A DNA stretch of 64,000 nt, taken from assembly GCF_047495875.1 (NCBI RefSeq), contig NC_092497.1:4845437-4909436 (forward strand), given 5' to 3'. This document shows positions 1 to 12,436 of the stretch, in pieces (the stretch's first letter is position 1; each line of letters begins with the position of its first letter). Under the pieces are notes generated by a model. It was not told the DNA's origin. It made no database searches and saw only the letters and a list, made by a program, of their open reading frames with translations. A program made the position numbers and the translations under genes. The DNA is from Pithys albifrons albifrons. Lineage: Eukaryota > Chordata > Aves > Passeriformes > Thamnophilidae.

Positions 1-40
1 AGATCCCTTCCAACCCAGACCATTCTATGATTCTGTGATT
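1..40 (+). mobile_element. CR1 LINE, extreme 3' end (cut by window edge)
   Basis: The first 40 bases match the usual avian CR1 3' terminus: a 'gatcccttccaaccca' stretch followed by the tail octamers ATTCTATG and ATTCTGTG. CR1 copies in birds are 5'-truncated and end in this short repeat instead of poly(A). The rest of the copy lies left of the window. Confidence 0.85.
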
Positions 41-780
41 TCCATGAACTTTTCCCTGGAATGGTGCAAAGCCCAAGGCATAGGTGTTGATTGGTTGTGC
101 TCTTCCTGAGGAGATGAGGACACCTCCCCTCTGGTAGGATTCAGAGCTCTCATACCAGTGTGTAGGGATCTCCCATCCATCAAAACCAACATGTGCAGTG
201 AAGGCAGGGCTTTGCATCTTCAAGAATGAGGTCTACAGACATGAGATATACTGCAAGTGGTGAAGGAATTTCCTAGAGATATATTGTGAGATCAGTGGAG
301 ATGGGATTTCTGTGGGCATGTGGGCATGCTGAAGGAGGGGCAGATTATCAGGAAGATGTTTGGTGATCTTATCACTGCAATCAGCCAGGTGGAAGAGGGA
401 GTGATGCGAAGGGGTCACAGTTCTGTCCCACTCTTCTACATGACCCACAGCCTTTGTAATCTCTTTTTCACTCTCAATATCCCTCATTTACATATAAAGT
501 GGCTGCCCCACCACCACTTTTGGATGGCCGTAACAGGATATTTGACTGCAGTCTCACTTCCACTTCTCCTGTAACTATGAGCTTGACATTTCAAATCCTT
601 TATGGCAGAGGCTGAGAACATCACCCCCTTATAGACTAGATGACAGACTTGCTTCTGGCTCCTCCCTAAAGCAGGGACAACATTTTGGTAATTTTTTCAT
701 CTCTGACTGTGTCAGAACATACCCAAGAATACTTATACCTAGCACTATACACATATATTTGCAGATCTAGTGAAGTTACC
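41..780. other. Unassigned non-coding DNA
   Basis: No repeat family, exon or RNA gene was recognised. The overlapping 84-codon frames near 233-574 lie on opposite strands and look like chance. Confidence 0.5.
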
Positions 781-1020
781 ATCTGCAATCCAACAAGAAT
801 CTGTAGCCTGTTGCTCCAATAAACTGCACTACTTGTGAATCTATGTTCAAGGAAGTTCCTATTGAACTCGACCAGACCTACAGTGTCAAATTAGTAAACT
901 GCACTATTTGGGAATCTGTGATGATGAATGTGTCCAGATAAACAGTGTAACCCACACCATTGGTTCAGATGGGATCTTATTGAACATGAAACAGACTTAA
1001 AGTGCTGAATTTGTTCTAAT
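781..1020 (+). mobile_element. Possible LTR-derived fragment with an internal degenerate duplication
   Basis: AATAAA at 818-823 is followed by a segment that is partly repeated about 75 bp later: 'taaactgcactacttgtgaatct' near 820 and 'taaactgcactatttgggaatct' near 895. A second related pair, 'tcctattgaac..gaccagac' and 'tcttattgaac..gaaacagac', follows. This arrangement resembles an old retroviral R/U5 region that was duplicated, but no TG...CA ends or target duplication were found. It could also be an unrelated diverged tandem repeat. Confidence 0.35.
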
Positions 1021-1913
1021 CAGAAATTAAGCCCAGGCCACATTAAGGCCCTCTGATCTCTGAGGACCAGCTGCAAAGCAAAGGACTTTATTTTCTGCCA
1101 AATTTCTATACTCTTAACAACATCTCAGTGGGGTACACTGTGGCTGTGATAAAAAGGGTAAGTCACACTTGCTGTGCACCTTGATGTCAGGTGAATAGGT
1201 TCCCTTCCTCAGCCAAGCAGTGCTGGTATGCACAGCATGGATGAGATGAACTTGAAGCCTGCCCGAGAGAAGGAGTGAAAAGAAGGAAAGCCAGCAAGGG
1301 GCAGGGAAAGATAACACCACTGTTATTGATTTTTTTGTGTGAAAACTGTTCAGCTATTGTGATAGGATGGTAATGTTAAAAAAACCAAAACCACATAGAT
1401 GGACAGGCAGATACATTAAAACAGATTGATTTTCCACTTTTATTTTTCTTAAATGTATGAGTGGGCTTTAAGGGCTCAAAAAATAGCTAGAAACATTCCA
1501 GTTAGGCAGCTTCTGAATTTCTGAGGACCAGTATATGCCACATATCCCTTTCCACTTCAACCTCCATTAATAACTATATTACAGTTCACCAAGGACCTCT
1601 GACATTTAAATTGGCCCCATTTACAAAATTCCGTTTTATCACTGATAAGAAGCTCAGCCTAAGAACTTATATAAACATGATATGGGCAAGAAAAAGTGTG
1701 GGAGTAATGACAGATTTTATCTCCACCATCAGGAGCAAGGAGGAATAGAAAAGGTAAGCGATTTTCTCGGCCTGTAGAAAATTGACACACAAACATCTTC
1801 CCTCTGCACCACCAGGGTTCATGCCATATGCTAACTGGAAGGCATGGCGCTGAGAGAGATGGACACACTAGAGATCTGGAAGGTGGAGGGCTTGCCTTGG
1901 GAAAGAATTATGT
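1021..1913. other. Unassigned non-coding DNA
   Basis: AT-rich sequence with short homopolymers. Nothing was recognised as a gene or a repeat family. Confidence 0.5.
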
Positions 1914-1980
1914 TGATTTTTTTGTTTGTTGGTTTGGATTTTTGGGGGGTTTTTTGTTTGTTTTTTGTTTTGTTTTGTTA
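1914..1980 (+). repeat. T/G-rich low-complexity tract
   Basis: A run built from TTTG, TTTTTG and GGGGGG blocks. It is the first of a series of similar tracts that are mostly T/G on the + strand. Confidence 0.8.
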
Positions 1981-2719
1981 CATTGCCACACACAGAGAGA
2001 TTTGGCTCCCTGGAACCTCTGAAATTTTGAAGCCAAGAAGGTTAAAAATGTTCTCCTTCCTAAGGGGTAAGTGAAAAACGCGATTCAGTCAATTAGAATT
2101 TATCAGCTGAAATCTTGCTTTGTAGAGGAAATGATCTGCAGACACATTTCTTCAGAAATCTACATGAAACACTGTTCTTCCAATTTTTTTACCCAAAACC
2201 CAAACAAATACTCTAAGCCTGTCCCTTCTCACTCCTCCACTCACCACCTCCTTTCAATTGATTTTGTAGGACTCCTTTGTTTTTCTCTTTGTGTTTTTCT
2301 TCATTTACTTCATTTTTTGACAATTCTGTGTTCTCAGCACTCACACAGCAGCTGCATCATAATTGTTTGGAATAAATAAGATGCAAGCTGCTGCTCTGCT
2401 ATTTTTCTGCATCCAATATGAAACAGATGCAACAGATTTAAAATGGCTAATTCTTTGTAAAAAGGTGCAAAAGATAATGATATCAAAGAAATAGTGGGTC
2501 ATTGACCTGGCCTACATATTTACACTACCAAAAAATTAATAGCAGCAATTTTGTCAGAGCCAGGCCTCCAATAACTATTTTTTTTAAATTGCCTAAATAC
2601 ACCAGGATTAAATACTTGCACTTTACACACTATAAAGTACATAGAACAAAGTAAGCACCATAGTACACAAAATGCTCAACGAGATAATACTACTTTACAT
2701 ACTTATGTTGTTCAGAGTT
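1981..2719. other. Unassigned non-coding DNA
   Basis: No feature was recognised. A 102-codon frame at 2071-2379 has no recognisable domain and passes through T-rich sequence. Confidence 0.5.
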
Positions 2720-2798
2720 GTTTTGATTGTTTGTTTTGGGTTTTTTCTTTGTTTGTTTTGTTTTGGTGGTGGTGGTGGTGGTTGGTTGGTTGTTTTTC
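2720..2798 (+). repeat. T/G-rich tract with (GGT)6
   Basis: TTTGTTTTGGG blocks are followed by a clean GGT trinucleotide run near 2765-2782 and then GGTT units. The 110-codon frame across it (FFLCLFCFGGGGGG) is a translation artefact. Confidence 0.85.
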
Positions 2799-3637
2799 CC
2801 ACTGAAACATATTCTCTATTTCCTTTCAGGTCTCAGAACCTTCCAGTCTTTGGGTTGTCTGCAAGAGATTTGGCTGCTCAGAGGTCTATTAATCTAACAC
2901 TTGTTTTGATCTCCTGTTCTTATTTTGCTCACAGTACTTCCTTTGCTCTCCTTGTGCATGCACTACAGAAAATACTTTTTGTCATAGGCCACAGGAAAAT
3001 GTGATGATAAGCATTTGATCATTGAATTCTCACTAGCAATAACGCATTTAGTGTGAAGTATTTATTAGAAGGAAATGAAAGATCTAGGCTTTTGGGGGAA
3101 TGGTAGTCAGCTTTCAAGATTAACTGACAAGAAAATATATTGTACACTACTAATGGGAGATGTGTCCCGTATTGCTGCTATTGAAGCTGCCACACAAAAT
3201 AATGAAATATTCTACAAAACATGTCTACAAGGTAATTTATACACAACCAACACTTGTCATACTGTTGGAAGTGAGTGACCTATGCTGTTCTGTTGTGCTC
3301 CACAACCTCATTACTTATAGTGGCTGTGGGGAGCTCTATGGACAGGTGTCCTGGGACTCTGTGATGGAGAGGAACAGGATCATAAAGCCAGACTCGTGCT
3401 GACTGCTGTCTAAGGGTATTACAGGGCACATTTTTAAAGTTCCAGTGAAAGTTCCTGTAGAGAATTGTCATAGTTAACACACAACCCCTATTTCAAATGC
3501 TGTTCCCAGTCAGGATGCTGGGGAATGACCTGTGTCACATCTCACATGCTGATCAGCCTCCTGCCTGCAGGTCAGGGAAGGACAGAGCCAGAGTTACTCA
3601 CACTCATGGGATTTGATGGTGATGGAGGAAGAGTTTT
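2799..3637. other. Unassigned non-coding DNA
   Basis: No known repeat or exon was recognised. The right end, from about 3560, may belong to the following LTR, whose left edge is not sharply defined. Confidence 0.45.
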
Positions 3638-4184
3638 TGATTTTCTGATTTTTTTCATTTTTATAGAATGTAGAAGTACTTGTAACTGTAGTAAAATGTA
3701 GATTTAGTGTGCTAATATTTCTAGCAGCTTAAGGTCAACGTTTATACATGCCAACCCATGCCACATATCAGTAGCTCAATTTTTTTTAGTGTTTAGATGT
3801 CTTTCCAAGGCAGAAAACTGAAGAATATCAGAAGGCCTGCAGAACAAGACAAACATAAACCAACAACCTTGAGTCTAAGAACACTCGAAAACCTCCAAGA
3901 GCCCTAAGTGTGCTGAGGAAGACAAAAATGAAGAACAGAGGGTCCTACTGACCCCAGACTCAACTCCTAAGGAGGCGTGACCAGAAGCAAGATGGGGCTG
4001 GACCGAGAGATGTGTGAACTGGGGACTGCATAGACCATATTATAAAAGCCATAGAAACCAGCGTTCGGGGGCATGTCACCATGTATTCCCAAAAGCCCTA
4101 AGCCTAGACATTAAAGAATCTAACTTTTTATCTTATCCCACACTAACTTGGCTCAGAGTCTGTTTTATGGGGTCTCTCACAGCA
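3638..4184 (+). mobile_element. ERV solo LTR, family A, copy 1
   Basis: Called as an LTR because it has a TATA box (TATAAAAG, 4041-4048) followed about 70 bp later by the poly(A) signal ATTAAA (4110-4115), plus a possible TG...CA frame. It also aligns over its whole length with the reverse complement of 34657-35215. Shared blocks include 'tttccaagg.agag', 'atatcagaaggcctgca', 'tttttatcttaccc/tccc' and 'acactaac.tggctc'. No coding interior is attached, so it is best read as a solo LTR. Its start is uncertain by about 30 bp, because homology to the second copy fades gradually and no clear target duplication is seen. Confidence 0.7.
4041..4115 (+). promoter_or_regulatory. LTR-A core promoter and poly(A) signal
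   Basis: TATAAAAG at 4041-4048 and ATTAAA at 4110-4115 have the spacing expected of a retroviral U3/R unit. Whether it is still active cannot be judged from sequence. Confidence 0.55.
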
Positions 4185-5566
4185 TGAGTGATGTATTGCC
4201 CCCCTACCCCTTTTAGCTGGGATCTGAATGGATACAGCCTTGGCTCTCTTTAGACAACATCTTTAATTATCAATGCTAGCCTAAAAATTACTCATTCCGG
4301 TAGAACATTTGAAATAAAGGAACCTGTCTCTTTCACAGAAGAATTTTCCCACTCCCTTTTTCCTTCTCTTTTATGTTGAATGGTAAGAGAAGGATAGAAT
4401 AAGCTGTGAGGACAGGGATAGGGATCCTATCTGTATGACAGGCACTATGACACTTCACAAGGGCCAGTCTGTAGCACCAGCTACCACCAACAGTCAACAT
4501 CTCAGGACTAAACAGAAGATATTTAAATATAATTCTAACTTTTCAAGTTACTATTTATTTATCTCTCCAGACCTCATGCTCATCATCTTCAAAAGCATAG
4601 TGGTTACCAGTGGCTTGAGATCAAGGACATGGAAATACAGAAATTCTACCATGAAGAGAGCTTTGATGATATGGAAATAAAATCAAGTCCAAATCACCTT
4701 TACTTTATCATTAAAAAATGCAGGACTGAATTTAGAGATTATGGAAACATTTGTGAGAATGTACTTGATTAAACAATTGCCATAAATGAAACCCTCTCTT
4801 CCTTCTCTTGGCATTTTGGCAAACAACTTGAAAAAGAAAAATGCAGTATTGATCAAAGTACATGTGTAACTAAGTACCTGATTTTCCATCCATCCTCCCC
4901 TCTATACAGGCATTAATGATGAACATCAAACACAGGAGTGAGAGAAGATCAAAAGAACATTGCCCAAATATGCATGAATTGTCCTCCCAAGACTACACTT
5001 CTCATCTCTTTGCTGATTTTAGATGCCATTTCACATCTGCTATTCTTTTATGTCTGTTTTTGGTTTGACAGGACTGCATTGCACATATTGGGGATGTGAA
5101 CAAATTCAGTGTGACACATTCACTTGATTTTAGAAATCAAAGATTGCATAATTTGACCACTGAGTCTAAATTTGATTCAAAATGAGGACTAAGTTTTCTG
5201 TTAGATTGTGAATCAAGACCTCTATCACAAGTTGAATCTAGCAGTCTAGTGAGTTTAGGAGATATTGGAATGACTTTCTGATCCTGTGTGCATTTTTTTC
5301 TAACCATTTTGCAAGCTGCAGAACTCTCATGAGAATATCCATCTTTATGACAATATTTTCTCTCTTTTCCTGGAATGTGGTGAAAGAATGACTTTTCTTG
5401 TGGGATTTTAGCTACTTTCAAACTAATCAACAATGATCCACTTCCTCATCAAACCCCCACAGAAATCATACAATAGGGAAAAGAATATACTGCATATTCC
5501 TTAACTTTATGGTCAAAATCACATAAAAGGTTTAATGCTGCCCAACATCAGCATGTGCTCACCCAG
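4185..5566. other. Unassigned non-coding DNA
   Basis: AT-rich. No repeat or coding feature was recognised. The 98-codon minus frame at 5137-5433 shows no domain. Confidence 0.5.
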
Positions 5567-5628
5567 GGGTTGTTTTTGTTTGGTTGGCTGGTTTTGCTTT
5601 GTTTGTTTGGGGTTTTTTTTGTATTTTT
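5567..5628 (+). repeat. T/G-rich low-complexity tract
   Basis: Ends in the recurring order GTTTGTTTGGGG followed by T8. Similar tracts occur at 8641 and 19699. Confidence 0.8.
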
Positions 5629-6640
5629 CCTTCTGTGTTCTCATCGTAATTCAGTCTTTTAGGCAGCATATTATGCACAGGCTACAAGCTACAGGCCATT
5701 CAGCCAAGCATTTGAAACACTTGGTCTGCCTGCAAGAGCCTGGAAGTCCTCATTTCTGTGCACACTGAACTGAGTTGCCCACACATTTTTTCAATCTATA
5801 TAGCATCTTTTCCAGAATCTTCCTAGTGCTGCAAGTGTTTCGTGGATTTAGCTTTTACAAACATATATTTGTGCTTTGGTTCCTGCACAGTGCCTCTTTG
5901 TTCCTGTTAATCCCAGCACAATTGCTCTAATACATTTGTTTTAACCACTGATCTTCAGTGAAACAGAAGACCCTGGTTGGGTTGCCTCTATTAACTAAGA
6001 ATAACTGTCGATGAAATTACATCCTAAAGGCCTCTTTCATTAGTTTCTTTTGAACTTCTGAATGCTTTCCCAGGGATTTGATTGCTTTTAGACTGGCACT
6101 TCCTAACAAGGCTTTTGATGTAAACTTTATTGCCACTGTTACTATGACAATAATGTTATGCTGCTGCAGCATTAATTGGAATTTTGATTATTTCCTTGGC
6201 TCAGAACACTGTATGTTTTAATAACTGGTTCAACTGTGCTGCAGATCTGTTGTGCAAGGGAAAGCTGAAATCTTTATTTCCAGTAAATTTTGAATTAACA
6301 GAGCAACTGAAGAGGAAGAAATGGAAGTGACATCATAACAGCAACACACTCAATACTCCTCACCATTGTTTATATGATTGATTGAATAGAAAAAATGAAA
6401 ATTTTCTTTCATGCTAGGAAATTATTACATACCTTTTCTTATTCTTCCACACCAATTAATTTTCTTTTAGATGAGAGAAATTATGAAAAAGCATAAATGT
6501 GAATTTCCTAAAAGAAAGTATAAAATGCTCACGTTTGACCTGGGCTGGACAGGAGGAACTTTGTAAAGGTACAAGTTTCTTCCACAGCCAACTATTATTT
6601 TTCTCATTCCTCAGAATCTTAAAGTGCAACATATAAGTAG
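5629..6640. other. Unassigned non-coding DNA
   Basis: No repeat was recognised. The part around 6085-6260 is balanced in composition and free of homopolymers. It could be conserved non-coding DNA, but nothing in the sequence alone proves that. Confidence 0.45.
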
Positions 6641-7240
6641 GCAAGTGTGGCAGTTTGGGCTTTAGTTTCAGTACAGGCCTTATTTAGGCCTCAGTTTTTA
6701 GCTGGCCTCAAAGGATGTGACATTGATTAGAAGGGATGAACATCACCTGACTTAAGCAACCAAAGAGGTATTTCATATCATCTGATTTCACCAAGAAGTG
6801 TCAGAGGGAGGGAGGGGGAGTTTCTATCTCTTTCGGTTCCTGCTCCTGACCTGAGATGATGTTTCTGCCCTGACTGCTGAGATTAGGTCCTGCTGCCATC
6901 CACGCTGTTCTTTATCTAGGGAGGTAAACATTTTCTTGTTAATTTCTTTCTCTCTTGCCAGGAGGTTTCTTGGGAAGAGTTTTTTGGGAGGTTTTCTGGG
7001 GTTTGGGTGGTTGGAATCTGGGTTATTAACTGAGTGATCTTGGTGGAGGTGTTATTATTTCTTTTCAATATGTGTTATAGTCTGTTATAAATTTTCTTCT
7101 CTTCTGTGTAAATATGAAAACCTTACCATTTCAAAGTTCCATTTCTGTTTTTTTTTCCCTCACTCCCTTTTCCTGGGAGGGGACCCTTTGACTCTGTACT
7201 AGGCAGTTGGCATTTTCCCAGCTCAAACCATAACAGCAAG
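6641..7240 (+). mobile_element. ERV solo LTR, family B, copy 1, with GCAAG target duplication
   Basis: The LTR body is 6646-7235 (590 bp), starting TGTGGCAG and ending CATAACA. It is flanked on both sides by the perfect 5-bp repeat GCAAG (6641-6645 and 7236-7240). A 5-bp duplication fits ERVL-type integration. Related copies in this window are the minus-strand insert at 28497-29127, the split copy at 33391-34603 and the truncated copy from 60661. Shared landmarks are 'tatttcatatcatctgat', the 'cccagctcaa' tail and a T/C-rich 3' third. No interior remains, so this is a recombination product of a provirus. Confidence 0.85.
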
Positions 7241-7676
7241 TCATAAATGTTTGACGAGAAATATTTAACTTCTTCTGTCCCATCTTTTTATCAAATCCCA
7301 GTTAGATATTGTCAAGAGACAGAAACAAACTGTATCACAAAATTAATTAATCTCATTCAATGTTTTTTCCCACCAAAATTATTCTCCAGTGTTAAATCTC
7401 AATAATTCATTGTATTATGACTGTAGGCATGTATGTGTATGTGTATATTTATAAACAACCTTCTCTACTGAAACCAAGCTGGCTATCTTTTAAGCCAAAT
7501 CCAATAACATTTTAAGTCATTACATAGTACTATTCAATTCCTTCTAATTTTTTTCATTTATATTTCCAAATTTCAATCAATATACTGTTAAAAAGTTCTA
7601 TTTCCTGTAAAGAGAATGTCACAGGACGAGAAAGAACTGATTTCCCCTCAGAAGCTTCAGCTAAATTGTTTGGGCT
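7241..7676. other. Unassigned non-coding DNA
   Basis: AT-rich. Nothing recognised. Confidence 0.5.
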
Positions 7677-7731
7677 CGTTTTGTTTTCGGTGGTGGTGGT
7701 GGTTTGCGGTTTTGGTTTTTGGGTTCTTTTG
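7677..7731 (+). repeat. T/G-rich tract with (GGT)n
   Basis: TTTTG blocks around a short GGT run near 7689-7703. It resembles the tract at 2720-2798. Confidence 0.75.
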
Positions 7732-8640
7732 TAAAGATAATAGTTGGAATAACTCTCAGAAAAATTCTTACATTTTTTGAGATTTTTCATCCCTGATGAA
7801 GACAACAGGTTGTCAGGAGCATAGACTAATGAGATATATATCCTGTTTGTCCCATTCAACTCAACCTAGCACCATTACATTCAAATGCTGGTTTTTGGAA
7901 GCTTCTTCTCAGAGACATAAAAACAATTATCTAAATTCTTCACCTACAAAACTTTTCTTTTCAGTATTTTTTTACTCACAATTAAAAAGCTCTCAGCAGT
8001 CTAGTCCCCAGAAATTACTGATGTCAATGTGACCAATAAAACAAACCACAATATGCACACATAATGTTATAAAATCTTTTACCCCCCAAGCAAAATTGAA
8101 ACACATGGGATTTTATTTCTATTTCTTTGTACTGCAAAGTGCATTCCCACATTATTGCAGACATGTAGGGATGCATATCTTCAGGAAATCGATGGGAACT
8201 GTCTCGAGCAGTTTGATCAATGACTGCCCACACCCATTTCAGCTTGGACATTCGTCTCCTGTTGTTCTTCAGACAGTTTACAGATTAATAATGAAGCATA
8301 AAACCAAGTTAGTGGTAACATATGAGCGGGGGAGATGCAAAGCTGAACATCTCACATTAAGGGCACTCTACACCAGCAATCCATCAGACTGGTTAACTCT
8401 GCAACATTTGTTTCTCCTCACAAACACCCACAAATAAAGAAATACAGCTGGTTCTTAGGAATCCCTCTATTTTACTTATGAAAATGAAACCAGTGGCTTT
8501 TTAAAGTGCAAATGCAATTGGTTTGATTCTCCCATCAATCAGGCAAAGTAAATCAGAAGTCACTATATTGAATAAAGAATCTATGATGATTTACATTGGT
8601 TATTAAAAGTAATTATTCTATGTCAAGTCCAAGAGAGCCT
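7732..8640. other. Unassigned non-coding DNA
   Basis: No feature recognised. The 113-codon frame at 8096-8437 has an antisense frame of similar quality and no domain. Confidence 0.5.
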
Positions 8641-8683
8641 TTTTTTGTTTGTTTGTTGGTTTGGGGTTTTTTTTTATATTTTT
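8641..8683 (+). repeat. T/G-rich low-complexity tract
   Basis: T6 and GTTT units, then GGTTTGGGG and a T9 run. Same order as at 5567 and 19699. Confidence 0.8.
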
Positions 8684-10874
8684 GAGGCTTTTTCTGAGAT
8701 ATAGAGTCAATAATACTACTGGGAAGAAGCTGAATTATTCAGGGTGGTAAGGTAAATAAATAGTCTGCTAGGATCATCTGCATCAGCTCTATGAATTTGA
8801 TATGACTTCAGCTGGAACAATAAAATTAAACAATATCCTGTGGACTCTTTGGCCATCCTAGCCAGTTGGCCACATATTTTTCTTTATTAATTGATTGTGA
8901 ATAATTTCAAACTCAATTCTTCTTCAGTTGCATCCTTAAAGGAATGTCTAGAAACTGTAAGAGTAGACCTTTTTTGTTTTAGCTCCTTAAAATAGAGAGA
9001 AGCTACCAATCTGTGATTCCTTAACTTCCATATCATCTTTGAGTTCACACATCAGCTGTTGGTTTTGGCTATCAAATTTACAAGTTTTTCAAGCAAGGTC
9101 ATGTGTATCAAGCCTTTCTCTAAAGATATAACTGCACAGCAGATAATAATGGAGACAAGAAAAAACTTTTAAAATTTCAGCATTTCACCTCTGATATTAA
9201 AATTAGAAATAGAAAAACACAGAAGGCCACTAACAGTTACAATTCATTTTAAAAAGTTTTTCAGAACAGCTATTCATTTTTTAAAAAAGTACAGAATCTA
9301 TGTGAATAATGATGGTTAAAGCCTTTAGAAAAAAAGAGAAAATCAGTCCAGTGGCACATGAAAATAAAATACTTAGAGATGGCCTTGTTTTGCATATGCC
9401 ATCACCAGCTAAGACTACTTCATTTTTGCTGAATATGAATGAAATGGTTCTCACAGTAAGGATATTTCAGGTTATAAGGTAAAAATAATAGGGGGAGAAT
9501 TCCATCTATCTACAAATCAAACAACCATTTTAAATTATTTATAAATACATTATTCTTATTTCCCTGAGATTGCCTAAAATCTATGGTTTCAGACAAGTAA
9601 GGGAGGGCTAGAAAAGGCAACAGACATTAGCTTTTAAAAAACATTCACATGTGCTTGAACAAATTTGACATGCATTTTCATCTTCCTGGCAAAGCTAACA
9701 AACTGCAGTAAAAATTCACAAGTAAATCAGACTTTGTTTAACATATGCGAACAACCAGACAAAGCAGGCATCAAGAATCCTTCTGATATCTGGCTTGCAT
9801 AGTGCTGTGGAAGTAGCCAGAACAAACCACAGCAGCTCACACTGATCAACCCAACAAAGACTTAATCCACCCAAACCACTGAATTGATACGTCTTAAAAA
9901 GACTGAAATACAAATTGTGATTATGTAGGGGATTACATACGGATTTTGGTTTATTGCTTATGCTATTTCAATAATGCAGGGTGAATGTCATCAACAAAAT
10001 TAGCAAATACAGAGTAATCTTAATAATTGCAAAGAAGCTTTTTTTTGACAAGATTATTTGCCTGGTATGACCTCTTTGGGAGATTCACCATCTCATTTGT
10101 TGGACTTGATGACTTTGGAAGTGTTTTTCAACCTAAATCACTCTATTTTCTTACCACTAGTCTTTTGCATTCTTGGCCCGCCACTGCAACCCCATCACAT
10201 TCAGTAATTGCTCATCTCAATGTCTCTGCTTGCCAGGTTGATGAAATGCTGAAAAACTGCAAGATTACTTCCTATATAAGGTGATTTTTCCATAAAGATT
10301 TAGTAACTGCTGCTAAATAGACATCAAAATTATCCTATGAGGCTTTCAGAAAATAAATAAATGGAAATATGAGGAAGGGTTTGTAGGAAAAATTCTCCTT
10401 AATTTAGAAGATGACAATAAACTATGAAACAAAGGAAGTATAACAAAGAGGAAAGTTTTATTTTCAGCTTGTGCTGGGTGCCTCAAACTACAGGGGGTCA
10501 GGAAGCACACACACCTTACATTCAAACTTTGTGCTTTTTGTAGTTTTACGAAGTCCTGTCCGTTTTCATCAGATAATGCATATTCATCAGTTTGCTGGCC
10601 TTGCCATAAGAGGTATCTTCTCCAAAGGGAGAAGGGGGTGTCATCTTCTCTTTAACTGGTTGTGAAAAATCCCCCCACACTAGATGAAGGGCCTCCTTTG
10701 TTTACAGGGACCACCACGTAACTAAGAAGCCTTTGTGCAGAGGTAATACAATCATGTTATTTCTCACAGGTTGGTCAGGTTTTTGGGAGGTTTGGGGGGG
10801 CAGGGGGAGGGTCGTTTGGTTGATTTTTTTACATGAACTTTGCAGCTTCCCCTTATGATGGAAATTCAGATAAT
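8684..10874. other. Unassigned non-coding DNA, about 2.2 kb
   Basis: AT-rich sequence with no recognised repeat family or exon. Confidence 0.5.
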
Positions 10875-11000
10875 CCCTGAGCCTCTTTTTTTCCAGACTA
10901 AACAACCCAGCTCCCTCAACTACTGCTGGCAGGACTTGCTCTTTAGACCTTTGATCACCTTTGTTGTCCTTCTCTGGCCACACATAGCAACCCCTGACAA
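10875..11000 (-). mobile_element. CR1 LINE fragment
   Basis: On the minus strand this matches the CR1 3' region that normally encodes the end of ORF2, recognised from 'ttccagactaaacaaccca', 'gctccctcaactactgct' and 'gtccttctctggccac'. Both ends are worn and the tail octamers are absent, so this is an internal piece of an old copy. Confidence 0.75.
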
Positions 11001-12436
11001 TTCAGGCCTGATTTGTTTTAAATTTTACCTGTTGCCATAGAGAGGTCTGTGTTTTCTCTGTACTGGAATTGAGTTGGAGCCCTTCAAGTTTAAAAAGAAA
11101 ACAAAATAAAAGAAAGAAAAAACCCCAATCCCTCTGTTCCAAAAGGTATAGGGGGAAAGCATCCCAAGCTAAATACGGAAAGAAGATGGCAAGGTTTCAA
11201 CTTTTTATGAAGTAGGGGGTTATAGAAAAGTTGAATAACTAACTCTCTCTCTCTCTCTCTGTTTTGTGAAGATTTTGTCATTTTGCTTCAGCATCTTGAG
11301 TTACTGGGAGTGCATCCAGTAATGGATGTTGTAAATGGCCCCAGATTCATTAGTTATTACTGAAAAGTAAGAGCAGAGGGAGGACATGAATTGGTTTCTA
11401 GTATCTGATGCTTTATATTTATGGAAGACATAAAGGAAAAGATATATCTAATTCCAAGATTTTTCTGTATATATTGTGCTACATATACATTTTTTCTCTT
11501 ACGGTTTCTTGGTGGAAAAAAAACCCCAACAAACCAAACAAACTCAAATGTTTTAATGGAAACACAGCTAAAGTTTTCAACACTGAATAAGCACTAAATC
11601 ATTCAAAATATATTTGTAACTTCCTACCACTTCCTAGTCTGACACCATTTCTATGCATATTTTTATCAAGAATAGGGATGATTTTGGTTAACAGAGTTCC
11701 TCAATTCACCATAATTTATTAAGAGGCCCAATAAACTTGGTTCTGTTCTTGATTATCTGTCTGAAAATGCTAGCTTAAATTTAGCCTTGTTTAAATAACA
11801 CTAAATCAATGGGAGATCAATGTTGAATATAGCACTGCCTCTTGGAGAGACTTTGATCAATGGAGCACTTGGTGGGTTTTATCTGATTGAGACTTGGTCT
11901 GAGACCAGACAATTACAGGAAAATAGCTCCTTGAAAGTTAATATATTTTCCTTTTCCTCTACTATGTGCTCTGACTACACTACAAGGGACTTGTAACAAA
12001 TGCTGTATGACATGTTATAAAATACTTGCACAAAATATGGTTGTTGATTGTTTCCATGGGCTGCAACGTATTTCTTTTCCAGGGCCCACATCAATACATC
12101 TCTGTTTCTGTGAGGACGGGAAAATCTGGGAATTTTAATGCTATCCCTGTCACTAGTTTTTGCCATATCTTTTGACCAGGGGATCTCTATCAGCTATTGC
12201 CCTGTGGGCCCCAATATCAACATATGAAACTGATAATTTGTAGATCTAAAATAATATATATGTATTTACAGATAGCTGGATATACCCCGATATGCTACAT
12301 ATTCTGTAAAATCAGTTCTGTCCTTGGATATTTACAGACATATTGATCTCTGTCTAAGCTCACGTGTCTACAGGACCACTTTAGGGGCATTCAAGCAAAG
12401 AAAAATTGGTGCTATCAGAGACCAGGGCTTTGTAGG
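11001..12436. other. Unassigned non-coding DNA with small simple repeats
   Basis: Contains a short (CT)9 run near 11243-11260 and an A/C-rich tract near 11514-11544 that looks like an inverted version of the T/G tracts. Otherwise nothing was recognised. Confidence 0.5.

Noticed and set aside
2765..2782. GGT repeat as a possible G-quadruplex
   Set aside because: Only G-pairs are available; the longer G runs at 22956-23035 are homopolymers, so no convincing multi-run G4 is seen.
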